Part shown: one piece after another, positions 42,325 through 51,537 of the stretch | Layout of the letters: each line of letters opens with the position of its first letter | How positions within the stretch are numbered: position 1 is the first letter of the stretch | Source of the DNA: HRBIN30 sp964534275 | Lineage (GTDB): Bacteria > Desulfobacterota > Binatia > HRBIN30 | Length of the DNA stretch: 64,000 nt | Assembly: GCA_964534275.1 (NCBI GenBank) | Contig: CAZHQG010000007.1 | Coordinates: 1 to 64,000, forward strand | Direction: 5' to 3' | Made by a program: the position numbers and the translations under genes | The notes under the pieces: generated by a model | Database searches by the model: none | Told to the model about the DNA's origin: nothing | Seen by the model: the letters and a program-made list of their open reading frames with translations, nothing else

Positions 42325-43356
42325 ATGAAACGAAAACGCTGGCAGCTTAGGCGCGCAGTGCCTGTCGTGGCAGGATTGGTCGCGCTGTGGAGCGCCCCAA
42401 TGACCGGTTTTGCGGAAGGAGGGCCGTTTGTCGGCTTGGAACTCGGGGCCTCGGTGCCGACCAACAGCAATTACCGAGCCCATGCAGAGGCTGGCATCAT
42501 GGGTGGCCCGTTCGTCGGGTACATGTGGAACGATTACTTGGGCCTGCAGGGAAACCTTTCGGTCACGGCCCAGGAGCCCGACAACTTCCCGCGCCGCGGC
42601 TTCCGCAAGGAAAATCAGTGGACCACGTTGATGGGCTATACGGTGGGCCCACGGGCACAGATCCCCTTTGGAGAAAACCTGGAATTCTACGCTACCGTTC
42701 AGGGTGGCGGCTTTACCGGCCTCAGTGGGCGGCTGACACAAACCTCGCCGGGTTTCCTGGCTGGGGGAGGTGTCGACTACTACCTCACCGACAACGTGTC
42801 GGTAGGAGTGTTTGGCCGGTGGAACCGAGCATACCAAGCTCCCCGGCCAACGTTCTTGGTTGGTTTGGCTGCGGAGGACCAAGGGCCTTCCGACGCACGC
42901 TGGGCAGTAGGCGGCATCTCGATGAAGTACCGATTTGGAACTCCTGCTGCACCTCCTCCGCCCCCACCGCCGCCACCGCCAGTGGCCCAAGCGCCGCCTC
43001 CGCCACCTCCACCGGCAAAGAAGAAAATCGTGCTGCGAGGAGTGAACTTCGATTTCGACAAGGCCACAATTCGGCCCGACGCTGCCCGGATTCTGGACGA
43101 AGCTGTCGCGACACTGAAAGCCGAACCTGACATCGAGGTGCTGATCGTTGGCCACACCGACAGCATCGGCTCGGAAGCGTACAACTTGCGGCTGTCGCAA
43201 CGCCGCGCACAAGCGGTACGCGACTACTTGGTGAAGCACGGCATTTCTGCGGCCCGGCTGAAGGTCAAAGGCATGGGCGAGTCGCAGCCAGTAGCGAGCA
43301 ACGACACAGCAGAGGGGCGCGCCCAAAACCGGCGTGTGGAGCTGCTGGTAGAATAG
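42325..43356 (+). CDS. OmpA-family outer membrane protein with Pro-rich linker
   Basis: A 343-residue outer-membrane protein. The signal peptide (about 1-30) is followed by a beta-barrel of about 180 residues that ends with GGISMKYRF. A linker of runs of Pro (about residues 211-235) separates it from the OmpA-like peptidoglycan-binding domain (about 240-343), which has NFDFDKATIRPDAARILDE, VGHTDSIGSEAYN, SQRRAQAV and the C-terminal GRAQNRRVEL. OmpA proteins tie the outer membrane to the murein layer. AGGAGGAGC lies directly upstream of the ATG, a strong ribosome site, and a good promoter and terminator bracket the gene, so it is probably highly expressed. Confidence 0.9.
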   Translation: MKRKRWQLRRAVPVVAGLVALWSAPMTGFAEGGPFVGLELGASVPTNSNYRAHAEAGIMGGPFVGYMWNDYLGLQGNLSVTAQEPDNFPRRGFRKENQWTTLMGYTVGPRAQIPFGENLEFYATVQGGGFTGLSGRLTQTSPGFLAGGGVDYYLTDNVSVGVFGRWNRAYQAPRPTFLVGLAAEDQGPSDARWAVGGISMKYRFGTPAAPPPPPPPPPPVAQAPPPPPPPAKKKIVLRGVNFDFDKATIRPDAARILDEAVATLKAEPDIEVLIVGHTDSIGSEAYNLRLSQRRAQAVRDYLVKHGISAARLKVKGMGESQPVASNDTAEGRAQNRRVELLVE

Positions 43357-43377
43357 CTGCTGTCTGCTTGTCACGTG

Positions 43378-43417
43378 GAAAGCGGGGTGCCGCCACTACA
43401 AGTGGTACCCCGCTTTC
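43378..43417. terminator. Bidirectional hairpin between convergent genes
   Basis: GAAAGCGGGGT (43378-43388) and ACCCCGCTTTC (43407-43417) are perfect 11-bp complements with an inner CCAC/GTGG stem. It lies 21 bp after the OmpA stop and 4 bp before the end of the convergent gene. TGTTTC follows on the plus strand. Confidence 0.7.
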
Positions 43418-43421
43418 TGTT

Positions 43422-45218
43422 TCAGGGGGAACCCCGTTCCAGCAGCGCTCGCGCCTGCTCGGCGCGATCGGGTGGCAGCCCAAGCTGGAAGGCCCGCTGG
43501 AAATGCTGGCGGGCGAGGTCCCTTTCCCCCAGCAGGAGTAGCACCTGACCGTATCCCAGGTGCGGATCAGGGTCGTGCGGGCTACTAGCAACGGCCTGCG
43601 CGAACCACCGCTTCGCCTCTAGAAGTTTGGTTCGCCGCTGTTCCTGAGCCACCTCTTCGCTCGAGTGCAGGAACACGACGCCCAAGTTGTAAGCCATGTC
43701 CCCGGAAGGGACGATGTCGTAGGCCTTCTGGTAATGTTCGCGGGCCAGTTCCCATTGGCGCCGATACATCGCAATGGTTCCCAAGTTGCTGTGAATGTTG
43801 GACAGCCCCGCGGGTGTATTGTGGCGTGTGAGCGCCTGGTGAAGCAGTGTCTCGGCGCGTTCGAGTTCGCCAGCCTGGAGCAACGCCGCCGCCCAGTTGC
43901 GCAAGGGCATCCCGTCGGACTTGGTCTTGCCCGCGGTGTCAGCCCAAAGCCGTAAGTCGTTACGCCAAACCTCGTTGCGCACGAGGGTTGCACTTGCCAG
44001 CGCGGCAAAGGCACAGCCAGCGAAAAGTGTCGCTACCTGCTTTGTGCGCTCGCCTTGCAAACGGGCGCGCAGTCGTGCGAGGCCGTGACCCAGGAACCAA
44101 GCAAACGCGATGGATGGAAGATACAAGTATCGCTCTGCGACCGGAGCGGTGGGAGGCTTCGCAAGAAGCAGAAGGGCTGGTGCCAAGGTGGCCCAGTACC
44201 AGACTACGCAGCAGAGATGGGCGCGGGTAAGGCGACCGCGCGCCGAAAACACGATGGCAAGGCTCGCGAGCGTGGCCAACGTTCCCGTCGCGAAAAACAG
44301 AGGAGATCGAGGAATCTCGTCTACAAACGCGTTTTGCGGAAACGGCCAAAAGAGTTTGGCCGTGTACCAGCCGGCGGACGAGACGAGGGAGTACAGCGGC
44401 TGGGGAGGTATTTGAAACCCAGTGGCCTCGTAGTGTGCGAGGCCTAAATGGCGGAGGATCAGGTACGTGCCTCCGGCAAGAATCGAGGCCACGGTGATCC
44501 AGGCCGTGGAAACGGTACTCCGTGCCGGCTGCCCCTCCTTGGGGCCGTTCGTGGCCCAGGCCCAAAGAGGTGCAAGCAGCAGTGCGCACGCACCCGTCTC
44601 TTTGCTCAATAGGGCGGCAAGCATGAGAGCGCTGGCGGCGACCGTGCGAGCCACTGGGCGAAACCGATCAGAGCCGAGTACGAGGAGTGCGGACAACAAG
44701 AAAACGGCGACCATCGGGTCGGGTCGTGCGGCGATCCAGGCAACCGACTCGGTGTGGATGGGATGTACTGCAAACAGCAGGGCAGCGGCTAGGCTGGCCT
44801 GATGCGCAGGACCGCACGCTCGCCACACGCTAAGTCCAGTTCGGTAAACGAGGAGCGTCGCAGCGATATGAAGCAGCACCGAGGTAACGTGAAATGCCCA
44901 TGCCGCACCTCCGCCGATCCACGCATCGATGTGGTACGAAAGTAGTTGCAACGGACGGTAATAGTCTGGCGGGAACTGCGGAATCGCCGGCGGAGGCAGA
45001 AACACCCGGGTCCAAGGTCGCAGCGCGGGAAGCCAGCGATGGATACTGATGGGATCATCCCACACCAGCCCATATCGCAAGGTAGGTGCGTACACTGCGC
45101 CCGAGATGAGCGCGAGTAGAGCGAGCACTTTTGCTCGAAGTGGGGCAGCTGGTGCAGCGTGCGCTGATGTCGGTTCGATCCCCGTTTTGCGGCGACGTGC
45201 CTCCGATCGCGAGGCCAT
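43422..45218 (-). CDS. TMTC-like membrane protein with TPR repeats
   Basis: A 598-residue integral membrane protein. About ten hydrophobic segments (residues 28-415) form a GT-C-like membrane part, with the diagnostic YGLVWDDP near the start, FAVHPIHTESVAWIAARPDP in the second loop and LLSKETG later. The C-terminal 180 residues carry about four TPR motifs. Eukaryotic TMTC proteins with this layout are O-mannosyltransferases; bacterial relatives are uncharacterised or act in glycan transfer. The substrate here is unknown. It is the last gene of the minus-strand envelope run, 32 bp after the inactive M16 gene. Confidence 0.8.
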   Translation of the reverse strand: MASRSEARRRKTGIEPTSAHAAPAAPLRAKVLALLALISGAVYAPTLRYGLVWDDPISIHRWLPALRPWTRVFLPPPAIPQFPPDYYRPLQLLSYHIDAWIGGGAAWAFHVTSVLLHIAATLLVYRTGLSVWRACGPAHQASLAAALLFAVHPIHTESVAWIAARPDPMVAVFLLSALLVLGSDRFRPVARTVAASALMLAALLSKETGACALLLAPLWAWATNGPKEGQPARSTVSTAWITVASILAGGTYLILRHLGLAHYEATGFQIPPQPLYSLVSSAGWYTAKLFWPFPQNAFVDEIPRSPLFFATGTLATLASLAIVFSARGRLTRAHLCCVVWYWATLAPALLLLAKPPTAPVAERYLYLPSIAFAWFLGHGLARLRARLQGERTKQVATLFAGCAFAALASATLVRNEVWRNDLRLWADTAGKTKSDGMPLRNWAAALLQAGELERAETLLHQALTRHNTPAGLSNIHSNLGTIAMYRRQWELAREHYQKAYDIVPSGDMAYNLGVVFLHSSEEVAQEQRRTKLLEAKRWFAQAVASSPHDPDPHLGYGQVLLLLGERDLARQHFQRAFQLGLPPDRAEQARALLERGSP

Positions 45219-45250
45219 GCTTGCGCCTTCGGCGGTTGCAAACGCGTGCC

Positions 45251-46636
45251 TTAAGGGCCCTCAGCACAAGGTGCACGGTCGGGAAGTTCCGTTTCCCTAA
45301 GGTTCCCGACAGCGACGAGACGAAGGTCCGCGGGATGCAGATAGGTGCGCGCTGCACGAAGAACATCTTCCCGGGTAACCGCACGAATGCGCTGGATGTA
45401 CTCTTCCGCGTAGTCGGCGCCAAGTTGAAAGAATTCTACTTGCGCCAGAAAACTCGCGATCTTCGTGTTGCTATCCAGGCGCAATGGGAAACTGCCGGTT
45501 AGGTACAACTGGGCGTTCGACAGCTCTTCTTCCGACACCGGTTCTTCTCGGATGCGACGAATCTCGCTGCACACTCGCGTGATTGCCTCGCCGGCAGAAG
45601 CATTCTTGGTCTGGAGCGAAACTTGGAACGTTCCTGGCGCTTTGTTCGCTGTAAATTGGCTCGCCACCGAGTAGGCCAGACCCCCTTGCACGCGAACGCT
45701 TTCCACGAGCCGAGACGTGAAGCCACCACCCCCAAGGATAAAGTTCATCACGGTGATCGCATAGAAATCCGGGTTGTCGCGACTCACACCGCGGTGGCCC
45801 AGAATCAGGTTCGTTTGAGTCAGCGGCTTATCGATCTTAGCGACCGAAGGCAGGGTGGACGGGATCTCTGGGTACACGAAATCCGCGACCCTGCCTGGGT
45901 TCCACTCCGCGAAAGCGCGTTCGAACCGATCGACAATCTCCGGGGTCGATACGTCGCCAGTGACCGCCACGATCGCGTTCGCCGGCCGATAGTAGCGGCG
46001 GTAAAACTCCATCACGTCGCCCCGCCGCAGCCCCCGAACGCTTTCCATGGTTCCGATCGGAGGATGGCCATACGGCGTGTTGCCAAAGACAAGCTCGAGA
46101 AAACGCCGATATGCAAGTTGCCCAGGGTTGTCTTGCTCTGCGGTCATCGCTGCCAGGGCAGCCTCTCGGCGCCGCTCGACTTCCGCCTCCGGAAAGCTGG
46201 GGTGAAGCAAAATGTCGAACAGGATGTCGAGCCCGGCATCGAGGTGTTTGCTCAGTACCGTGAGCCCCGCCTGAGCGAAATCCACGTCGGCACTGGTGCT
46301 CAGCCGCGCTCCGAGGAAATCGATTTCCTCGTTAATGCGGGTTGCCGAGCGTTTTTTCGTACCTTCGGTTAACACGTCTGCTGTGAGCGAAGCCAATCCC
46401 TCTTTGTTGCGCGGATCGCGTCGCGAACCGGCATCCAACAAAACCTGCACGACAACCATCGGCACAGTGCGCTGCTCGGATACCAAGAGGACCGTTCCGG
46501 ACGACAGGACGTGGCGAGTAAACGGCACCGTGGCCGCATTGCAGGGCTTCCAAACGCAAGTCAGCGACGCTGTGAGAAAAGCCGTTGTCGCCAAGCAGTG
46601 AGAGGCACGTCGAAACATGCTCGCGAGACGTCGCAC
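45251..46636 (-). CDS. M16-family peptidase homologue lacking the zinc motif
   Basis: A 461-residue exported member of the M16 (pitrilysin/insulinase) family. The segment that should carry HxxEH reads NKEGLASLTADVLTEG, so it has no zinc site. The overall fold signature is kept (LDAGSRRDPRNKEG, RRYYRPANAIVAVTGDV, QGGLAYSV). In related systems an inactive M16 protein pairs with an active one to build the closed chamber, and the active gene is 17 bp upstream. The start is the GTG at 46636 with GAGGAGG 5 nt before it; an ATG 6 codons later is possible. Confidence 0.85.
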   Translation of the reverse strand: MRRLASMFRRASHCLATTAFLTASLTCVWKPCNAATVPFTRHVLSSGTVLLVSEQRTVPMVVVQVLLDAGSRRDPRNKEGLASLTADVLTEGTKKRSATRINEEIDFLGARLSTSADVDFAQAGLTVLSKHLDAGLDILFDILLHPSFPEAEVERRREAALAAMTAEQDNPGQLAYRRFLELVFGNTPYGHPPIGTMESVRGLRRGDVMEFYRRYYRPANAIVAVTGDVSTPEIVDRFERAFAEWNPGRVADFVYPEIPSTLPSVAKIDKPLTQTNLILGHRGVSRDNPDFYAITVMNFILGGGGFTSRLVESVRVQGGLAYSVASQFTANKAPGTFQVSLQTKNASAGEAITRVCSEIRRIREEPVSEEELSNAQLYLTGSFPLRLDSNTKIASFLAQVEFFQLGADYAEEYIQRIRAVTREDVLRAARTYLHPADLRLVAVGNLRETELPDRAPCAEGP

Positions 46637-46653
46637 AGTGACCTCCTCTGCGT

Positions 46654-48036
46654 TTAATGAACCCTGCCTACCGGTGGGCCGACTTTTGGAGGGGCTTTAC
46701 CCTCTGGAGGCGGCACGGGCTCGAGAACCGCGACTGTGCGGTTTTCCGCGATCAGATACTGTCGCGCTACACGCCGGACGTCCTCCGCAGTAACCGCACG
46801 GATTTGCGGCACATAATCGTCGATGCGTTGCCAGCGGTCCGCCACTTCGTACTGCCCAAGCAGCAAGGCCTGATAAAACAAGGAGTCTTGGGCGAGAAGG
46901 AACGCAGCCTCGAGGTTGTTTTGAGCCTTTTCAAGTTCGGCAGCGGAAATCGGCGTTTGTTGCAGTCTGCCAATTTCCTCGAGCAGCGCGCGCTCGAGTG
47001 TCGCTGCCGTTTTCCCAGGCATGGGTTGGCCGTAAACGTAAAGCAACCCGGGGTCGATGGTGACCAAGTCGTAGTGGGTGCCTACGTCACGTGCGAGGCG
47101 TTGCTCGTACACCAGACGGCGATAAAGTCGGGAGCTTTTCCCATCCCCCAGAATCGTGGCCAGCACTTCGAGCGCGTAAGCGTCGCGGCTTCGCAGGTTC
47201 GGAACATGGTACGCGAGCGCGACTGCAGGGAGTTCCGCCGGCCGCCGCAAAACCGCACGACGCTCTCCTTGCTGCTCGGGCTCCTGGGCGCGAACGGGCG
47301 GCGGAGCGGGCTTGGCAGCAATGTTCCCGAACCACTTTTCAATCTCTCTCAACATCGTGTCGGGAGCCACGGCTCCCACGACCACGATGAATGCGTTGTT
47401 CGGAGCGTAGTGTGTTCGGTAGTACTCGAGGGCGTCCTCACGCGTTGCTTGGCGAAGGTCATTCATCCAACCAATGATCGGCCACTGATAAGGATGAGCG
47501 GTATACGCGGTCGCCGCCAGCAATTCGAACAATGCCGCTAGCGGGTTGTCCTCCGTGCGCAAGCGGCGTTCTTCGATGACCACTTGATGCTCGGGAACGA
47601 ACTGCGCGTCGTCGAACTTCAAGTTTGCCATGCGGTCCGCTTCGAGTTCCACGACCACCTGGGCACGATCCGCGGCTAACGTGGCAAAGTACGTGGTGTT
47701 GTCGGTGTCCGTAAAGGCGTTTTCGTTACCGCCATTGCGTTGGATGATGCGCGAGTACTCCTCGGGACCACGGGTTTCAGTACCTTTGAACATCAGGTGC
47801 TCGAGTAGGTGGGAGAGCCCCGTTTTGCCCAACTGTTCGTTGCGGGAGCCAACGCGGTACCACACCTGAAAAACCACCACCGGGGCTTTGTGGTCCTCGA
47901 GCAACAGAACCTTGAGCCCGTTAGGCAAGCTGTGCTCGCGTACTCGGCCCGTGTACGCAAGTTCCGCCGCTTGCACGCTCCAGGCAGTACACGCCACGAA
48001 GAGCCACGTCCCCAATCGCCACAACATGGAACGCAC
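46654..48036 (-). CDS. M16-family zinc metallopeptidase (active subunit)
   Basis: A 460-residue exported zinc protease. The inverted zinc-binding motif HLLEH (H76, E79, H80) in GLSHLLEHLMFKGTE is intact and the downstream Glu ligand is likely in VVVELEADRMANL. The protein has an N-terminal signal-like segment (about 5-23). M16 proteases degrade small peptides in the periplasm. It lies directly before its inactive partner. The start may be the GTG at 48036 or the ATG three codons later; neither has a good ribosome site, so translation may depend on coupling. It follows the lipoprotein gene by 24 bp. Confidence 0.87.
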   Translation of the reverse strand: MRSMLWRLGTWLFVACTAWSVQAAELAYTGRVREHSLPNGLKVLLLEDHKAPVVVFQVWYRVGSRNEQLGKTGLSHLLEHLMFKGTETRGPEEYSRIIQRNGGNENAFTDTDNTTYFATLAADRAQVVVELEADRMANLKFDDAQFVPEHQVVIEERRLRTEDNPLAALFELLAATAYTAHPYQWPIIGWMNDLRQATREDALEYYRTHYAPNNAFIVVVGAVAPDTMLREIEKWFGNIAAKPAPPPVRAQEPEQQGERRAVLRRPAELPAVALAYHVPNLRSRDAYALEVLATILGDGKSSRLYRRLVYEQRLARDVGTHYDLVTIDPGLLYVYGQPMPGKTAATLERALLEEIGRLQQTPISAAELEKAQNNLEAAFLLAQDSLFYQALLLGQYEVADRWQRIDDYVPQIRAVTAEDVRRVARQYLIAENRTVAVLEPVPPPEGKAPPKVGPPVGRVH

Positions 48037-48060
48037 GCGGTTAGCAGGGGCCGGGAACGG

Positions 48061-48711
48061 CTACAATGACGTTTGCGGTGCGGCTTCCTGCTCGGTCGCC
48101 TGCACGGCAGCGTACACGTCTTCTTGGAGGTGCTCGGAGATGCGGGCGATTGCACGGCTCATGCCGCGGACAAAATCCTCCGGAGCCTCGCAGTCGATGG
48201 GTTCGCTCTCCTTGTAGGTGCGCTGCAGCCGTACAGGGTTGTCCATCCCGGGGCGCAGTCTCTGAAGGCTCGCGTGTGCGACGACCGCTGCCGCGCAGCG
48301 ATCTCCCAACAGCTCTTGTTCGAAGCGGTCGATGCGCACATCGAGCTGATAGTCGGCCACGAGTACAGAAGCGCCTTGCTGCACCGAGCGGTACAGGCCA
48401 CTTTGGCTGAAGTCGCGCACGAGCAAGTCGGTGAGCATCTGCCCCGGTGCAGTGGCCCAGCGGTGATAGTATCGGTAGCCGACGCGGTAAGGCCCTTGTG
48501 CATACGCAAAGGGCTCCCGGTCGTACAACGCCGCAACCCGCACGGGCGCAACTCGCAAAACGACCGGAATGGGTGAGTGCTGGATTACGGGAGACGGGTA
48601 GTCGATGCGATAATCCCGGGGTTGCGGAACCTTGGGAATCAAGGAAAGGCAACCGGAAGCCAGGACGGCGAGCAAGACCAGTGCTGGTGCAGAAACGGTG
48701 CGCACGTTCAT
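48061..48711 (-). CDS. PqiC-like ABC transport auxiliary lipoprotein
   Basis: A 216-residue lipoprotein of the ABC-transport auxiliary family (PqiC/MlaD-associated type). The N-terminus carries a lipobox ending LASGC with Cys21 as the lipidation site. The domain begins with the family pattern of a short basic-aromatic region (YRIDYPSP) and holds RVAALYDREPFAYAQGPYRVG and the conserved YRYYHRWATAPGQML. The ATG overlaps the mlaD stop (ATGA), with AGGAGGAGCC ahead of it. Such lipoproteins sit in the outer membrane and receive lipid or stabilise the MCE tunnel. It takes the place where mlaC or mlaB would sit in E. coli. Confidence 0.85.
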   Translation of the reverse strand: MNVRTVSAPALVLLAVLASGCLSLIPKVPQPRDYRIDYPSPVIQHSPIPVVLRVAPVRVAALYDREPFAYAQGPYRVGYRYYHRWATAPGQMLTDLLVRDFSQSGLYRSVQQGASVLVADYQLDVRIDRFEQELLGDRCAAAVVAHASLQRLRPGMDNPVRLQRTYKESEPIDCEAPEDFVRGMSRAIARISEHLQEDVYAAVQATEQEAAPQTSL

Positions 48712-49640
48712 GGCTCCTCCTGGCGCTCTGGTGGTGGGGGACTGAAGAGCAACCGAGATGGCTGGGCTCTCAATTGGTCCGTGAGGCCCTGCAAGTTCAC
48801 GGCCGTCCGGTCGAGGCGCTCGAGAGTGTACTGCATGGTCAACACCGCTTGTTGGGTGCTCTGCACGAGTGCGTTGAGCTGAACAATGGCCCGGACCAGC
48901 TCTTGGCCGGTTTTGCCCTTGGTGAGGTCGGTAAACAACTGCCTTGCTTCGGCGGTGGCCTGGGTGGCGTTGTTGACAGCGGGCGCCAATCTCACCCCGG
49001 CGGTCATGTTCTCCAAGTTCTTCACCACTTGCTGGGCAGCTTGGGTCGTGGCCTTCAAGTTTGTCAACACTGCGTCGATGCGCTCGTCGTTCAGCAGCGT
49101 CGTTGCGGCCTGCAGAGCGCGGCGGGCGTCGTCGGAAATGCCTTTGTAGTCCACTTGCATGAACCGGTCGTACACGTCGCTGAGCGCAGCCTGAATAGCC
49201 TTGAAGCTCGAGCGTGCAGAAGGAATCACTTCCGCGGGCGGGGCAAAACTGAGTGTAGGGGATTGGTTGAGAGCGTCGCCCTGCCGACGATCGATCTCGA
49301 CGTAGCGGAGTCCTGTGATCCCACTGAGTTCTAAGGTGGCACGCACTGTCGGATCGCGACGGATCGCTTGCGCAACATCCGGATCGATCTCCATGCGCAC
49401 TTCGATGAGCTCGTTGTCCGGAGCAATGCGGATGGCCGCCACGCGGCCGGCCGTGACCCCGCGAAATTTCACCGCTGCCCCGACATCGAGCCCTTGTACG
49501 GACTCGTTGAAATAGGTGACGAACGGCTCCGTCTTCTCGAAGTACCGGCTGGCACCGAGCCAAATCAGCCCCGCCACCGCAATGATGGACGAGGCGATGA
49601 CGAACATCCCCACCTGGAATTTATGAGTTTCTGTGGCCAA
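48708..49640 (-). CDS. mlaD: MlaD-type MCE-domain substrate-binding protein
   Basis: A 310-residue membrane-anchored MCE protein of the retrograde phospholipid transport system. A single N-terminal transmembrane helix (about residues 10-31) is followed by the MCE domain (about 40-120, FNESVQGLDVGAAVKFRGVTAG) and a long helical tail that suggests a hexamer reaching toward the outer membrane. The start is a TTG at 49640: AAGGAGG lies 7 nt upstream, and no ATG exists before the transmembrane helix. It overlaps the end of mlaF by 20 nt. Confidence 0.87.
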   Translation of the reverse strand: MATETHKFQVGMFVIASSIIAVAGLIWLGASRYFEKTEPFVTYFNESVQGLDVGAAVKFRGVTAGRVAAIRIAPDNELIEVRMEIDPDVAQAIRRDPTVRATLELSGITGLRYVEIDRRQGDALNQSPTLSFAPPAEVIPSARSSFKAIQAALSDVYDRFMQVDYKGISDDARRALQAATTLLNDERIDAVLTNLKATTQAAQQVVKNLENMTAGVRLAPAVNNATQATAEARQLFTDLTKGKTGQELVRAIVQLNALVQSTQQAVLTMQYTLERLDRTAVNLQGLTDQLRAQPSRLLFSPPPPERQEEP

Positions 49641-50412
49641 CGGCCGCCCTCCTTGCCGCGCTTTGCGGCTGTCGGTTGAAAAAGGCGCGCACGCGCGGGT
49701 CGGTGCTGCGGTCGCGCAAGTCTTGTGGCGCCCCTTCCGCGATGATTCCCTTGGCGCTGCGGTCGAGCATGATGCAGCGCTCGGCAATGGTGAAAATGCT
49801 CGGGAGCTCGTGGGACACCACCACGATCGTGGTACCCAGGCTACGGTTGATCTGCAAAATGAGCTCGTCGAGTTCTGCCGAGGTGATCGGGTCGAGCCCC
49901 GCCGATGGTTCGTCGAAGAACAAGATGCCAGGATCGAGCGCCATCGCACGGGCTAAGCCAGCGCGCTTTTTCATCCCGCCTGAAAGTTCCGCAATGCGAA
50001 AGTCCTCGAACCCGTCGAGCCGGACCATGCTGAGCTTGAGCCGCACGATCAGCCGGATCAACGTCGGCGGCAGGTGCGTATACTCTTCGAGGGGCAGGGC
50101 GATATTTTCGCCCAACGTCAGGGAGCCGAAGAGCGCTCCCGATTGAAAAAGCACGCCAAACTTGCGTTGGATACGCCGTAACTGTTCGGTCTCTGCTTGT
50201 CCGATATCTTCTCCGTCGATCCACACATGCCCGGCGGAGGGTCGCTGCAGGCCGATCAAGTGCCGCAAGAGCGTGGTCTTGCCACATCCGGAGCCGCCGA
50301 CAATGACAAAGCGTTCTCCCCGGCGCACGCGAAAAGAAACGTTTTCCAGAATTGTGCGTTCTCCGTAGGCAGCCGTGAGATTTTCCACGGCAATCACCGC
50401 GTCTGTTGGCAT
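49621..50412 (-). CDS. mlaF: MlaF-type ABC transporter ATPase
   Basis: A 263-residue ATPase that powers the Mla complex from the cytoplasm. Walker A GGSGCGKTTLL (about residues 39-49), the signature LSGGMKKR and Walker B ILFFDEPSAGLDP are intact. In E. coli the MlaFEDB complex moves phospholipids between the membranes. The ATG lies 3 nt after the mlaE stop. The gene ends inside the mlaD start region, so these genes are tightly coupled. Confidence 0.92.
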   Translation of the reverse strand: MPTDAVIAVENLTAAYGERTILENVSFRVRRGERFVIVGGSGCGKTTLLRHLIGLQRPSAGHVWIDGEDIGQAETEQLRRIQRKFGVLFQSGALFGSLTLGENIALPLEEYTHLPPTLIRLIVRLKLSMVRLDGFEDFRIAELSGGMKKRAGLARAMALDPGILFFDEPSAGLDPITSAELDELILQINRSLGTTIVVVSHELPSIFTIAERCIMLDRSAKGIIAEGAPQDLRDRSTDPRVRAFFNRQPQSAARRAAVGHRNS

Positions 50413-50415
50413 GGC

Positions 50416-51537
50416 TTACCAATAGTGGAAGATGACGGTGAACACGGCGTCGGCGAGAATAATCAAAAAGATCGCCGCAACAATGGCGGAGGTGGTGATG
50501 CGTCCCACGCTTTCTGCTCCGGTGCTGGCCTGAAACCCTCGCAAGCAGCCCACGCCCGCAATGAGAATGGCGAAGGCAACGGTCTTGATCAGTCCGGACA
50601 GCACGTCCCAAGCGCTCACCGCAGTCCGCAGTTGCCGGAAGTATACCTGTGCTGGTAGGTCCATGCCGCCAACGGCGACCACGAGCCCACCGAGGATGCC
50701 GACCAGGTCGGCGATAATGGTGAGACACGGCAGCATGAAGACAAGTGCCAACACTTTGGGCGTTACGAGAAAGCGGGTGCGGTCGAACCCCATGGTGGTG
50801 AGCGCATCCACTTCCTCCGATACCTTCATGGTCCCGATCTCTGCTGCGAACGCTGCGCCGGAACGGCCCGCGGCGATAATTGCCGTCATCAATGGGCCAA
50901 GCTCTCGGGTGATGGAAAGACCAACAAGATTGGCGACGAAAATGTCGGCGCCGAACTGCGTGAGCTGCACCGCTGCTTGAAAGGCGGTAATGAGCCCCAT
51001 CAGGAAACTGATCAATACCACGATCGGCACGCCGTCGACGCCAGTTCGCTCCATGTACAGCCAAGTTTCGCGCCACCGAATGCGCCGCGGATGGCGGAAG
51101 GCATCGACTAAGCCGAGCACGAGTTCGCCGGTGAAGATTACAAGCTCTCGAGCATCTCGCAGAACTTGTAGCGCTGCGTCGCCGACTTTGACGACGAAGT
51201 GCTGGGGCGGTTCCACAGGAGCAGGAGCGAATACCGCCTGTTCGTCGATCAGAGCAAGAAAGCCGTCGATTGCAGGGTTGGAGGCTACGATCTCCAGCCG
51301 GCCACCACGAGAGTGGATCTCATGCCGCAACTGCAACACGACGGCGCCGCCACCACTGTCGAAGTAGGGAACGGCTGCGAGATCGAGCTCCACGCGCCCC
51401 ACGTGCGAGCCCAATGCCTTGCGGGCAGCAGCCAACAGTGCTGGCGCGGTAACAAGGTCCATACGCTCCGTGATTCGCAGGCGCAGCGCGGTAGCAGTCC
51501 GCTCCACTGTGACTCCGCTCTCTCCTGACGCTGTCAT
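50416..51537 (-). CDS. mlaE: MlaE-type permease with fused STAS (MlaB-like) domain
   Basis: A 373-residue inner-membrane permease of the MlaE family. The N-terminal 110 residues form a STAS domain (pattern LRITERMDLVTAPALLAAAR, ... VPYFDSGGGAVVLQLRHEI) equal to MlaB of E. coli, which there is a separate protein that stabilises MlaF. The permease part holds the MlaE hallmarks ELGPLMTAIIAAGRSGAAFAAEIGT (about 200-225) and KVSEEVDALTTMGFD. So one gene joins MlaB and MlaE. GGAGGAAG precedes the ATG. It heads the seven-gene envelope run. A small open frame ends across its start (see 51534-51794). Confidence 0.9.
   Translation of the reverse strand: MTASGESGVTVERTATALRLRITERMDLVTAPALLAAARKALGSHVGRVELDLAAVPYFDSGGGAVVLQLRHEIHSRGGRLEIVASNPAIDGFLALIDEQAVFAPAPVEPPQHFVVKVGDAALQVLRDARELVIFTGELVLGLVDAFRHPRRIRWRETWLYMERTGVDGVPIVVLISFLMGLITAFQAAVQLTQFGADIFVANLVGLSITRELGPLMTAIIAAGRSGAAFAAEIGTMKVSEEVDALTTMGFDRTRFLVTPKVLALVFMLPCLTIIADLVGILGGLVVAVGGMDLPAQVYFRQLRTAVSAWDVLSGLIKTVAFAILIAGVGCLRGFQASTGAESVGRITTSAIVAAIFLIILADAVFTVIFHYW

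Noticed and set aside
48712..49563. Open frame extending upstream of the PqiC-like lipoprotein through mlaD
   Set aside because: The lipoprotein signal and lipobox begin at the ATG at 48711, and the extension runs out of frame with the real mlaD coding sequence.
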